Assembly (NCBI GenBank): GCA_040514355.1
Contig: JBEVCF010000005.1
Location: 1 to 49,382, forward strand
From: Opacimonas sp040514355
GTDB taxonomy: Bacteria > Pseudomonadota > Gammaproteobacteria > Enterobacterales > Alteromonadaceae
Length of the DNA stretch: 49,382 nt
Direction of reading: 5' to 3'
Positions 1-7,826 of this stretch are shown here, one piece after another. A program made the translations under genes and the position numbers. Under the pieces are notes generated by a model. That model had not been told where the DNA came from. It searched no databases and worked only from the letters and a program-made list of their open reading frames with translations. How positions within the stretch are numbered: position 1 is the first letter of the stretch; every line of letters starts with the position of its first letter.

Positions 1-303
1 TTGCGCTTGGATATCATGCAGAAAAATTTGAAATAAATACGGAGATGACAAGGGCTTTTCCTTAAACTTGGTATATTTTTAAAGTCTAATCAGTTTTTAT
101 CGGTTTAAACAGATTTAATTGTAGGACGCAACAAAAAATTGTGAACTATACACATGTAAAAAAAGTGTTAAAATACAAACGTTGAGTCAGCGTGCTAACT
201 AGAAATCGCACAACATAAAAAGTAACAAAGTTAAGCGCTACACTGGTGCGCAGATTAATATAATAAAAGGCGTTCATCAGCGTCTATATGGGAGGATCAT
301 ACC
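1..303. other. Upstream non-coding region
   Basis: I see no complete gene here. An open frame from base 3 to a TAA at 63-65 (ending ...MTRAFP) could be the last 20 codons of a gene outside the window, but nothing in it is recognisable. The rest is AT-rich. A TATAAT at 259-264 is a plausible -10 for the gene at 304, although I find no good -35 at normal spacing. A strong ribosome binding site (GGGAGG, 290-295) precedes that gene. Confidence 0.5.
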
Positions 304-765
304 ATGCGACAGATTGAAAAATTACTCGAACACTATGGTGAGTCACATCAAAACAAAACCAACGTCCTTATTCATGGCATTGCCGTACCCAGTATCTTTT
401 TCGTTTCCGTTGGCTTAATCTATTGTATCCCCGTGCCTGATTTTATTGCTGTGTATGACATTACCTTTGCGCACATACTGACGATCCCAATGTTGATGTA
501 CTATTTCAAATTATCTGGCCCTATTGGCGCGGCGATGACCTTACTGAGTTTGGCTGTGTTTGGTGGGATTAATTTGCTTGAAGCATCTGGTATTTCTGTA
601 TTGTGGTTTTCAGTCGTGCTATTTGTGGTCATGTGGATTTTGCAGTTCATCGGCCATAAAATTGAAGGTAAAAAACCATCCTTCTTTGAAGATCTTCGCT
701 TTTTGCTCGTCGGCCCCGCTTGGTGGTGGATGCATTTTTTGAAGCGTTTTGATATCCAACCTTGA
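304..765 (+). CDS. DUF962 / Mpo1-like membrane protein
   Basis: This is a 153-residue small membrane protein of the DUF962 (YGL010w/Mpo1-like) family. The N-terminus has the family's His-rich signature, with H10 and H15 in HYGESHQN and H24 in the following IHGIAVP. Four hydrophobic segments follow (about residues 26-43, 51-66, 75-90 and 96-115), and the C-terminal part carries GHKIEGKKP and a Trp-rich WWWMHF. Yeast Mpo1 is an Fe(II)-dependent dioxygenase that removes one carbon from 2-hydroxy fatty acids; whether bacterial members do the same is unproven. The ATG at 304 is supported by the GGGAGG just upstream. It stands alone, 69 bases before the next gene. The family call is firm and the activity is an inference. 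Confidence 0.8.
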   Translation: MRQIEKLLEHYGESHQNKTNVLIHGIAVPSIFFVSVGLIYCIPVPDFIAVYDITFAHILTIPMLMYYFKLSGPIGAAMTLLSLAVFGGINLLEASGISVLWFSVVLFVVMWILQFIGHKIEGKKPSFFEDLRFLLVGPAWWWMHFLKRFDIQP

Positions 766-834
766 TACTACTGTGTTGTTTGAACTTTTTAGATTCACAT
801 AGGTATAAGTAGTACAGTCTTTTTGAGGTTATCT

Positions 835-1665
835 ATGAAGAAGTGGTTAGTGCTTGTACTTTGTCTGGGTATGTCAGGTTGCGCGGGCAAACTCGCATAT
901 AACAATGCGGATTTTCTAATCAATTGGTACTTGTCTGAATACATCGAGTTCACCGATAAACAAAAACCGCTAGTGAAGGACACAATTGCTGCTTGGTTAG
1001 CATGGCATCGCAGTCATGAGATGCCTAAATACCGAGACCAACTCCAACGTTTAAAGCGCGACATAAACAATAACACGATTAACCGAAATACCCTCACCCA
1101 GCACACTCAAGAGTTTGAAGGACATTGGCAACGTTTGCGGGAGCATGTCGTGCAAGATGTGGTCACTGTTGCAATGACGTTAGATATCAGTCAAATGTCT
1201 CGGATGTTTGTCACAATGGCTAATGAACGCGAAGAGAACTATCAAGACTTCAAAAAGCGCACGCGTAAACGACCAAAACTTGCGGATCGCATTGTTGAGC
1301 GCATGGAAGAAACATTGGGTTATGTTACGCCGGAACAAACGGTGATCGTCGAGCAATATGCCCCGCAGCTACAGCCTACCTATGCCAAATGGATGGCGCA
1401 CAGTGAAAATATGCAGAGCCAAGTACGCCGAGTTTTGATCAGCAAAGATTTCATTGATGATGCCCCTGCGCAGCTAAGCACTTTGATTTTAGAAAGTGAT
1501 AGCTTTCGTCCCGCGGACTATCAACGTGCTCGAGAAGTCAATCAGCAGTTGTATATTGCGATGTTTTCGGATATTTTCCCCACTTTAGAAACCCGTCAAA
1601 AACAGCGTTTGCTCGATGAAATCGATGAATACGCGCAATTGTTAGAAGACATTATCGAAGGCTAA
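835..1665 (+). CDS. DUF6279-type lipoprotein
   Basis: A 276-residue predicted lipoprotein. The N-terminus is a short signal peptide (MKKWLVLVLCLGMSGC) with a lipobox MSGC and Ala at +2, which suggests outer-membrane sorting. The mature part starts GKLAYNNADFLINWYL, a feature I associate with DUF6279 lipoproteins, and is otherwise helical and charged with no catalytic motif I recognise. I chose the ATG at 835 over an in-frame TTG at 823 because GAGG at 825-828 sits at proper distance from 835, and the protein then begins directly with the signal peptide. The DMT transporter gene starts 3 bases after the stop, so the two are probably cotranscribed. The function is unknown. Confidence 0.75.
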   Translation: MKKWLVLVLCLGMSGCAGKLAYNNADFLINWYLSEYIEFTDKQKPLVKDTIAAWLAWHRSHEMPKYRDQLQRLKRDINNNTINRNTLTQHTQEFEGHWQRLREHVVQDVVTVAMTLDISQMSRMFVTMANEREENYQDFKKRTRKRPKLADRIVERMEETLGYVTPEQTVIVEQYAPQLQPTYAKWMAHSENMQSQVRRVLISKDFIDDAPAQLSTLILESDSFRPADYQRAREVNQQLYIAMFSDIFPTLETRQKQRLLDEIDEYAQLLEDIIEG

Positions 1666-1668
1666 ACC

Positions 1669-2592
1669 ATGCAATCACCCCGTCCTGTGTACGGGTTCCT
1701 GCTCGCATTACTCACTGCAGTACTGTGGGGTGTGCTCCCTATTTTTTTAAAAATCTGTTTGCAAGCAATGGATGCAGCGACTATCACCGCTTACCGTTTT
1801 TTGTTTGCGGCTGTGTTTGTCTTAGGTGTTTTGGCGTGGCAAAAAAAGCTACCAAGACGTCCTCAGTTCACCAAAACGACCGTGGCATGGATTGCGTTTG
1901 CCGCAGTGATGTTGGTCTTAAACTACGTCACCAATGTCATTGGGTTGATGTATTTGAATCCCGAGACGGTGCAGGTTGTCATGCAACTCGCGCCATTTTT
2001 ACTTATGCTCGGTGGAGTGGTGATTTTCAAAGAGGTTTTTACGCGTTTTCAATATATCGGCGCGGCGGTGCTGCTCAGTGGAATGGCGCTGTTTTTTAAT
2101 CAGCGTCTACACAGTATAGCTGCATCAGCCTCCGAAGACACCGTTGGCCTGTTTATTATTATTTTTGCAGCAACGGCATGGGCGATTTACGCACTGGCTC
2201 AAAAACCCCTACTTAATTCATTTAGTCCGCAACAGTGCACGTTGCTAATGTATACATGTGGATTTGTGCTACTCGCTCCACTGACTGATTTTACTCGTAT
2301 TAATACATTGACGTTATTTCAAGCTGGCGCGTTATTATTCTGCTGTATGAATACGATTATTGCTTATGGGGCATTTACCGAAGCAATGCAAGTGTGGAGT
2401 ACATCTAAAGTCAGTGCCGTGATTGCCACAGGTCCTGTTTTTACTTACCTAGCGATGTCGTTGGCCGTAGCTTATGACCCCGCTCAATTTGCGCATAGTG
2501 AACTAGATACCTTAGCCTATGTTGGCGCTATCATGGTGATAACTGGTTCAATTATGACCTCATTAGGTAAGAAAAAGCCAAAAATGTCTTAA
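1669..2592 (+). CDS. DMT-superfamily (EamA) transporter
   Basis: A 307-residue inner-membrane protein of the drug/metabolite transporter superfamily with about ten hydrophobic helices in two EamA repeats, one in residues 8-143 and one in 158-300. The first repeat has the usual GVLPIFLK and YRFLFA elements after helix 1. The substrate cannot be told from sequence; family members export amino acids, nucleobases or small metabolites. It follows the lipoprotein gene by 3 bases and probably shares its transcript. The ATG at 1669 has only a weak Shine-Dalgarno, which fits translational coupling. Confidence 0.85.
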   Translation: MQSPRPVYGFLLALLTAVLWGVLPIFLKICLQAMDAATITAYRFLFAAVFVLGVLAWQKKLPRRPQFTKTTVAWIAFAAVMLVLNYVTNVIGLMYLNPETVQVVMQLAPFLLMLGGVVIFKEVFTRFQYIGAAVLLSGMALFFNQRLHSIAASASEDTVGLFIIIFAATAWAIYALAQKPLLNSFSPQQCTLLMYTCGFVLLAPLTDFTRINTLTLFQAGALLFCCMNTIIAYGAFTEAMQVWSTSKVSAVIATGPVFTYLAMSLAVAYDPAQFAHSELDTLAYVGAIMVITGSIMTSLGKKKPKMS

Positions 2593-2628
2593 AATTCGCA
2601 AAATCAGCACAAATGCCTAAAATGTGGG

Positions 2629-2634
2629 TATAAT
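2629..2634 (+). promoter_or_regulatory. Possible -10 element for fadD
   Basis: TATAAT lies 27 bases before the fadD start in the 69-base gap after the DMT gene. I find no convincing -35 at 16-18 bases, and no FadR-type operator in this gap, although E. coli fadD is a FadR target. Confidence 0.35.
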
Positions 2635-2661
2635 CCGAAAAAAAATAATTAGAGACAGACT

Positions 2662-4323
2662 ATGAGCCAGCCTTGGTTAGCCCACTATTCTTCACGTGCA
2701 CAACACATTCAACGCGATGGTTTGCCCCATGATCCTAAGCATACTTTGATCGATATGTTTGAGACGGCAACGCATTCCTATGCGTCGCAAACGGCGTTTA
2801 CGAACATGGGACACAATTTGAGTTATCAGCAATTACATGAAGATGCCCATGCATTTGCTGCTTATTGTCAATCGTTAGGCTTGCACAAAGGGGATAAAAT
2901 CGCGCTGATGATGCCAAATATTTTGCAATATCCTGTTGCTTTATTTGGTGGGATGCTCGCTGGTATGACGATAGTCAATGTCAACCCCTTGTACACCCCG
3001 CGCGAACTAAAGCATCAACTCAACGATGCAGAAGTATCGGCTATTGTGATCGTCGATAACTTTATGGCTACCCTTGAAGCAGTGATCGCTGACACCTCTG
3101 TCAAATATGTGATCAACACGCAACTAGGAGATATGTTCAGTCCTATCAAACGCATGTTGGTGAACACGGTTGTCAAACGCGTTAAGAAAATGGTGCCTAG
3201 TTTTACCCTCAGACCGCATGTCTCATTTCGCCATGCAATCGCGCAAGGCAAGGCGATGAAGCATACAGCAGTAACGCTAGTACCTGAAGATATTGCGTTT
3301 CTACAATACACTGGCGGGACGACCGGCCCCTCAAAGGGTGCCATGTTAACGCATGCATCGATGATGGCGAATTTAGCTCAAGTCAGTGTATTTTTAGACG
3401 AAGCCATAGAGGCTGGTAAAGAAACGGTTGTGACGGCACTGCCGCTGTATCATATCTTTGCTTTACAAGCGAGTTGTCTGTTATTTATGCATTATGGTGC
3501 ACGCAGTATACTCATCACCAATCCGCGAGATATGGATGGATTGATGAAAACGCTCAAGAAAACGCCATTTAGTATCTTTCCAGCAGTGAACACGTTGTTT
3601 AATGGTTTAGTCAATCACCCCGATTTCGCAGGTTTGGATTTTAGCCGTTTTAAATTTGGTTTAGGTGGGGGAATGGCCGTGCAAAAAGCGGTCGCGGACA
3701 AATGGGAAGCGATCACCAAAACACCTTTGTTGGAAGGGTATGGTTTGACTGAAACTTCGCCAGTGGCGACGATGAACCCCTTGTCGATTGATGCATACAC
3801 CGGTGCAATTGGTATACCCTTGCCACACACGGATGTCAAAATTGTCAATGAGGATAATATCGAGGTTGCGGTGGGGGAGCCAGGCGAGATTTGCATCAAA
3901 GGCCCACAAGTGATGGCAGGTTATTACAAACGTCCAGATGCGACCGCTGAGACCATTATTGACGGTTGGCTACATACTGGCGATATTGCAAAAATGGATG
4001 AGCAAGGATACTTATATATAGTCGACCGTAAGAAAGACATGATCTTAGTCTCTGGTTTCAACGTGTATCCTAACGAAATTGAAGAAGTGGCAGTCATGCT
4101 CGACGGCGTACTCGAAGCGGCTGCAGTGGGTGAACCTCATCCTAACTCTGGTGAAGTGGTCAAACTATTTGTTGTCTTAAAAGATGCTACAATCACGGCA
4201 GAAGCAATCATTGCCCATTGCAAGGCGAATTTAACCGGATATAAAGTCCCGAAATCGGTCGTGTTTTTAGATGAATTACCCAAGACCAATGTCGGGAAGA
4301 TCCTCAGACGAGAACTACGTTAA
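2662..4323 (+). CDS. fadD: Long-chain fatty acid--CoA ligase
   Basis: FadD activates imported long-chain fatty acids to acyl-CoA through an acyl-AMP intermediate at the inner membrane; this is the entry step of beta-oxidation and also makes the ligand of FadR. The 553 residues match FadD length (E. coli 561). The AMP-binding P-loop reads YTGGTTGPSKG at about residues 216-226, the second adenylation motif GYGLTETSP at about 359-367, and the hinge region GWLHTGDIAKMDEQG followed by DRKKDMI is in place. The C-terminal lysine region is PKTNVGKILRREL. The RNase D gene begins on the base after the stop codon, so this is the head of a fadD-rnd-ycgL-ycgN unit. The fadR gene for its usual regulator lies about 2.7 kb downstream. 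Confidence 0.95.
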   Translation: MSQPWLAHYSSRAQHIQRDGLPHDPKHTLIDMFETATHSYASQTAFTNMGHNLSYQQLHEDAHAFAAYCQSLGLHKGDKIALMMPNILQYPVALFGGMLAGMTIVNVNPLYTPRELKHQLNDAEVSAIVIVDNFMATLEAVIADTSVKYVINTQLGDMFSPIKRMLVNTVVKRVKKMVPSFTLRPHVSFRHAIAQGKAMKHTAVTLVPEDIAFLQYTGGTTGPSKGAMLTHASMMANLAQVSVFLDEAIEAGKETVVTALPLYHIFALQASCLLFMHYGARSILITNPRDMDGLMKTLKKTPFSIFPAVNTLFNGLVNHPDFAGLDFSRFKFGLGGGMAVQKAVADKWEAITKTPLLEGYGLTETSPVATMNPLSIDAYTGAIGIPLPHTDVKIVNEDNIEVAVGEPGEICIKGPQVMAGYYKRPDATAETIIDGWLHTGDIAKMDEQGYLYIVDRKKDMILVSGFNVYPNEIEEVAVMLDGVLEAAAVGEPHPNSGEVVKLFVVLKDATITAEAIIAHCKANLTGYKVPKSVVFLDELPKTNVGKILRRELR

Positions 4324-5469
4324 GTGTCATTTTTGTACATTGATAATACGGCTGACTTAATCACATATTGTGCGCGTGCCAGCCAGCAACCAGCCATCGC
4401 AGTGGATACCGAATTTGTCCGAACGCGCACGTTTTACCCCCAATTGGGGCTGATCCAAATTTACGATGGTCATGCGGTTGCGTTGGTTGATCCCTTGGCT
4501 ATTAACGATATCACTGCGTTGGTCGACTTATTTGCCAATCCCGCTGTAGTAAAAGTATTGCATGCTTGTTCTGAAGATCTCGAAACTTTTCTGCATGCTT
4601 TTGATATGTTACCTCAGCCTATTTTTGACACTCAGATTGCGGCGGGGTATGCCAAAGTTGGACCCGTAATGGGCTATGGCCGTATGGTAGAAGTCATGCT
4701 GGAGACTACTCTAGAAAAAGGGGAGTCTCGCACCGATTGGCTCAAGCGCCCACTTAGCCCAGAGCAACTGCAATACGCAGCGGAAGATGTGCTGTATCTA
4801 TTACCTTGCTATGAAAAATTAATCGCCAGTTTACCGGCGCATAAGATCCAGTGGGTGTATGCTGAGATTGAACAGTTAGGACTGCGTAAATCGGCACAAC
4901 TCGATCCCCAAGATGCGTATTTGATGTTCAAGAACACATGGAAGTTAGCACCTCAAAATCTAGCCGTGTTGCAGGCTTTAGGGGCATGGCGCTTAGAGTA
5001 TGCCAAAACCCATGACATCACCCAAAATTTTATCGCTCGTGAAACGAGTTTGTACGAAATCGCAACTAAACTGCCCACACACAAAGGTGCGTTGTTCCAA
5101 TTAGAGATGGTTGCACCACAAGAGGCACGCAAACACGGACAAACCTTTGTAGACATAGTCAAAACGGTCAAACAACGCGATCCAGCCTCATATCCGGCGA
5201 AACAATATCGCTTGGCGAACATGCCGAACTACAAACCGACCTTCGCCAAAATCAAAGCGCTATGCCAGGATGTTGCCGAACAAGTGGATTGTGATGTGGC
5301 AGAGATTGCATCAAAACGCCAGATCCATCAAGTATTGACATGGTATTGGTGGGACTACGATGATACCCGTGCGTGGGGGATGCAACCTGATTTATTATGC
5401 GGTTGGCGTGCGCCACTGCTGGCTGAAAAAATCCAACATATTATGCAAGAACAAGGATCTACGCTGTGA
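4324..5469 (+). CDS. rnd: Ribonuclease D
   Basis: This 381-residue 3'-5' exoribonuclease trims the 3' ends of tRNA precursors. The DEDDy catalytic residues are all visible and fall at the same numbers as in E. coli RNase D: D28 and E30 in VDTEF, D85 in HACSEDLE, and Y151 and D155 in YAAEDV. An HRDC helical domain follows (about residues 205-285). The start is a GTG directly abutting the fadD stop, with no intergenic base and no independent Shine-Dalgarno, so translation is likely coupled to fadD. The 3' end overlaps the GTG start of ycgL by 4 bases. Confidence 0.95.
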   Translation: MSFLYIDNTADLITYCARASQQPAIAVDTEFVRTRTFYPQLGLIQIYDGHAVALVDPLAINDITALVDLFANPAVVKVLHACSEDLETFLHAFDMLPQPIFDTQIAAGYAKVGPVMGYGRMVEVMLETTLEKGESRTDWLKRPLSPEQLQYAAEDVLYLLPCYEKLIASLPAHKIQWVYAEIEQLGLRKSAQLDPQDAYLMFKNTWKLAPQNLAVLQALGAWRLEYAKTHDITQNFIARETSLYEIATKLPTHKGALFQLEMVAPQEARKHGQTFVDIVKTVKQRDPASYPAKQYRLANMPNYKPTFAKIKALCQDVAEQVDCDVAEIASKRQIHQVLTWYWWDYDDTRAWGMQPDLLCGWRAPLLAEKIQHIMQEQGSTL

Positions 5470-5768
5470 AAATTCTCTGTGCCGTTTACAAATCACTGAA
5501 AAAAGCAGATACCTATTTGTACGTCCCCAAAAAAGACGACTTTTCAGCGGTCCCCGACGCGCTGTTAGAGCGCTTTGGGGCGACCAAACTCGTGATGCAA
5601 ATTCCCTTGCCATCCACCAAAAAGCTAGTGGGTGTCGATGAAGATAAATTATTAGCAGCGTTTGAAGACAAAGGCTTTTATTTACAATTACCACCAGCAA
5701 CGCCCAGTTTGTTAGCTCAGCATCGAGCTGAACTCGGTTTGTCACCTAACCCAGAACAAGACCGTTAA
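5466..5768 (+). CDS. ycgL: YcgL domain protein
   Basis: A 100-residue protein of the YcgL family (UPF0745), recognisable by the opening MKILCAVYKSLKKADTYLYV and the central LMQIPLPSTKKLVGVDEDKLL-type segment. No biochemical role is established. It begins with GTG in a GTGA overlap with the rnd stop codon and ends 1 base before ycgN, so it is part of a tightly coupled unit. The same rnd-ycgL-ycgN neighbourhood occurs in other gammaproteobacteria. Confidence 0.9.
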   Translation: MKILCAVYKSLKKADTYLYVPKKDDFSAVPDALLERFGATKLVMQIPLPSTKKLVGVDEDKLLAAFEDKGFYLQLPPATPSLLAQHRAELGLSPNPEQDR

Positions 5769-5769
5769 C

Positions 5770-6297
5770 ATGGCCAAAACACTCACGCCTGCTTATCAGG
5801 CACTCATCGCGTCAAAATATTGGGAAGATACCGCGCTTGCGGATATGAACGAGGCCCAGTGGGAAGCCATTTGCGATGGTTGTGCTAAGTGTTGTTTGCA
5901 CAAGTTCATAGACGATGATGATGTCGATGAGGTCGAGTTTACCGAGCATGTCAAAGTCGATGGTGAAGAGATGCACTTCACGAATATTGCATGCCAATAT
6001 TTGCACACCAAGACGTGTGGATGCTCGGTGTATGACAAACGCACCGAACTCGTACCACAGTGTGTCAAACTGACACAAGACAATTTACCGCATATTTTTT
6101 ATATGCCACCGAGTTGTTCTTACCGCCGCTTGCACGAAGGCAAGGGACTAGCAGATTGGCATCCTTTGTTGAACAAGGGGAAAAAGACACAAATGCATAC
6201 TGCGGGCATCAGTGTCAGAGGCAAAACAATCTCTGAATTAGATGCTGATATGGCACATTTTGAGGACTACATTGTTGTGTGGCCGTTAGTAGAATAA
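5770..6297 (+). CDS. ycgN: YcgN family cysteine-cluster protein
   Basis: A 175-residue protein of the YcgN (UPF0260) family. It carries a dense set of cysteines that probably bind metal: C35, C38, C41 and C42 in CDGCAKCC, then C75, C83, C85, C98 and C116. The pattern fits the Fe-S or zinc cluster family annotated as YkgJ/YcgN-like. Its role is unknown. It starts 1 base after the ycgL stop. Its stop lies next to that of dsbB, which runs in the opposite direction with a single base between, and I see no terminator hairpin there. Confidence 0.9.
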   Translation: MAKTLTPAYQALIASKYWEDTALADMNEAQWEAICDGCAKCCLHKFIDDDDVDEVEFTEHVKVDGEEMHFTNIACQYLHTKTCGCSVYDKRTELVPQCVKLTQDNLPHIFYMPPSCSYRRLHEGKGLADWHPLLNKGKKTQMHTAGISVRGKTISELDADMAHFEDYIVVWPLVE

Positions 6298-6298
6298 C

Positions 6299-6823
6299 TT
6301 AAAACGCTTTTTTGTGGCCGATGCGCACTGCGATGACGGCCAACCAGATCACACAGTAAATAGCAAAAATAATCCGCATCCACTCGGCCATGCCCATTGA
6401 TAAAAACTGCCAACGCGTATCATCACAACTGCCTGGTGCAGCAAAGATAGCGGGCAGCCACTGGTGCAACGGTATAAAGTCTGGGAAGTTGGGCACAAAT
6501 TCACAAATGGCAAAGAACGGATTAGCGGCAAAAATAATATCCACATGCTCTTGTGCGATCCACAAACCCCAACCTGCTGCGACTATCCAACCAATATATC
6601 CCAGTAGACGAGTGATAGTATGATTGGCTAAAACCGGGAGCAGAGCTGCGAGTAATAAACCCACTACAGCGGTGCGTTGATATATACATTTAATACAAGG
6701 TTCATGGCCAAATACATGTTGAAATACCAGAGCGCTACACAGCAATGAGAAAGCACTCATGCTTAAAATAATCCATGGTGTTTTAGTTTCGGTCCAAGTA
6801 CACATACGCGCAGCAAATGACAT
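6299..6823 (-). CDS. dsbB: Disulfide bond formation protein B
   Basis: DsbB is the inner-membrane quinone reductase that reoxidises periplasmic DsbA. The 174 residues contain four hydrophobic segments and both redox pairs, C43/C46 in EPCIKCIYQR and C107/C133 in the periplasmic loop (ICEFVPNF ... PGSCDD). These sit within three residues of the E. coli positions (41/44 and 104/130). It is transcribed away from fadR; the roughly 200-base gap to the right must hold both promoters. Confidence 0.95.
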   Translation of the reverse strand: MSFAARMCTWTETKTPWIILSMSAFSLLCSALVFQHVFGHEPCIKCIYQRTAVVGLLLAALLPVLANHTITRLLGYIGWIVAAGWGLWIAQEHVDIIFAANPFFAICEFVPNFPDFIPLHQWLPAIFAAPGSCDDTRWQFLSMGMAEWMRIIFAIYCVIWLAVIAVRIGHKKAF

Positions 6824-6990
6824 GTAAGATCCCTTCGTGATAGTTAGGTTAGTTCAGCGCACAGGATGAAGTAATTAATTGTCGCATTATTTTTAAAAAC
6901 CCCACGAGATTCAAGTAATATTCATTAAAAAACACCCAACAGCAGCATACCACATAAATAAATAGTCGGTATTTTCGCTTTTTAAATTTT

Positions 6991-7007
6991 ATCTGGTACA
7001 ATCAGTC
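6991..7007 (+). promoter_or_regulatory. FadR-like operator over the fadR promoter
   Basis: ATCTGGTACAATCAGTC resembles the FadR consensus ANCTGGTCNGACNAGNT as I recall it. The left half (ATCTGGT) is perfect and the right half partial; about 10 of 14 informative positions agree. An extended -10 (TGGTACAAT, 6994-7002) lies inside it, so FadR bound here would block transcription of its own gene. Negative autoregulation is an inference from position. Confidence 0.5.
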
Positions 7008-7032
7008 AATCTACAGCATGAAGCATAGCAAC

Positions 7033-7743
7033 ATGATTTACAAAGCTCAAAGTCCTGCAGGTTTTGCAGAAGAATACATTGTCGAGTCAATTTGGAGTGG
7101 GCGCTTTCCTCCAGGGACAATTCTGCCTGCAGAGAGAGAACTTTCTGAGTTAATTGGAGTCACCCGCACGACCTTACGCGAAGTATTGCAGCGTCTTGCT
7201 CGCGACGGTTGGTTAACCATTCAACACGGTAAACCGACCAAGGTTAACAATTATTGGGAAACGTGTGGCCTCAATATCTTGGAAGCGCTTGCACGTCTAG
7301 ATCCTGCTAATATCAAAGACCTCATTGATAATCTGCTTGCTGCTCGCACTAACGTATCGGCAGTATTTATTCGTTTGGCACTCAAGCACAATCCTGAACG
7401 CGCCATCGAAATCTTGTCCAAATACACAGAAGTGCCACAAGATGGCAATGCATTTGCTGCGTTTGATTACCAAATTAACCACGATTTAGCGTTTGCCTCA
7501 AACAACAATGTTTACGTGTTACTGATGAATGGTTTCAAAGCGATGTATTCTCGCATCGGTGGCTATTATTTTTCAAAACCGCAAGCACGGGATCTTGTGA
7601 CAAAGCTCTATAAAGATTTGATTGCTGTCGCGCAATCAGGTGAAAGTGCAGCTGTACCTGGTTTAATTCGTCAATACGGCATTGAATCTGGGAAGATTTG
7701 GCGAGATATTCGCGATGAATTACCCGCAGATATAGTTGATTAA
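7033..7743 (+). CDS. fadR: Fatty acid metabolism regulator FadR
   Basis: A GntR-family repressor/activator that is released from DNA by long-chain acyl-CoA, repressing fad genes and activating fab genes. The N-terminal winged helix is nearly identical to E. coli FadR, including PAERELSELIGVTRTTLREV and the wing IQHGKPTKVNN. The C-terminal acyl-CoA-binding FCD-type domain covers about residues 75-230 and is more divergent, but retains FIRLA, NHDLAFASNN and YGIESGKIW. I place the start at the ATG at 7033 because MIYKAQSPAGFAEEYI lines up with the E. coli N-terminus; an in-frame ATG at 7018 would add five residues. Neither has a strong Shine-Dalgarno. Length is 236 residues (E. coli 239). Confidence 0.95.
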   Translation: MIYKAQSPAGFAEEYIVESIWSGRFPPGTILPAERELSELIGVTRTTLREVLQRLARDGWLTIQHGKPTKVNNYWETCGLNILEALARLDPANIKDLIDNLLAARTNVSAVFIRLALKHNPERAIEILSKYTEVPQDGNAFAAFDYQINHDLAFASNNNVYVLLMNGFKAMYSRIGGYYFSKPQARDLVTKLYKDLIAVAQSGESAAVPGLIRQYGIESGKIWRDIRDELPADIVD

Positions 7744-7826
7744 CATCAGAAATTAGTCTCTTATTTATCTTTTCTTGTTAGTATATCGTTAAATACCGGT
7801 AGGTTTTTGGCGATAAGTGCAAGGTT

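Noticed and set aside
3015..3344. 109-codon open frame on the minus strand inside fadD
   Set aside because: It lies wholly in the well-supported fadD gene on the other strand, has no recognisable domain or ribosome binding site, and its composition is that of a shadow frame. The same applies to the other long opposite-frame readings in mnmC, metG and the adaptors.
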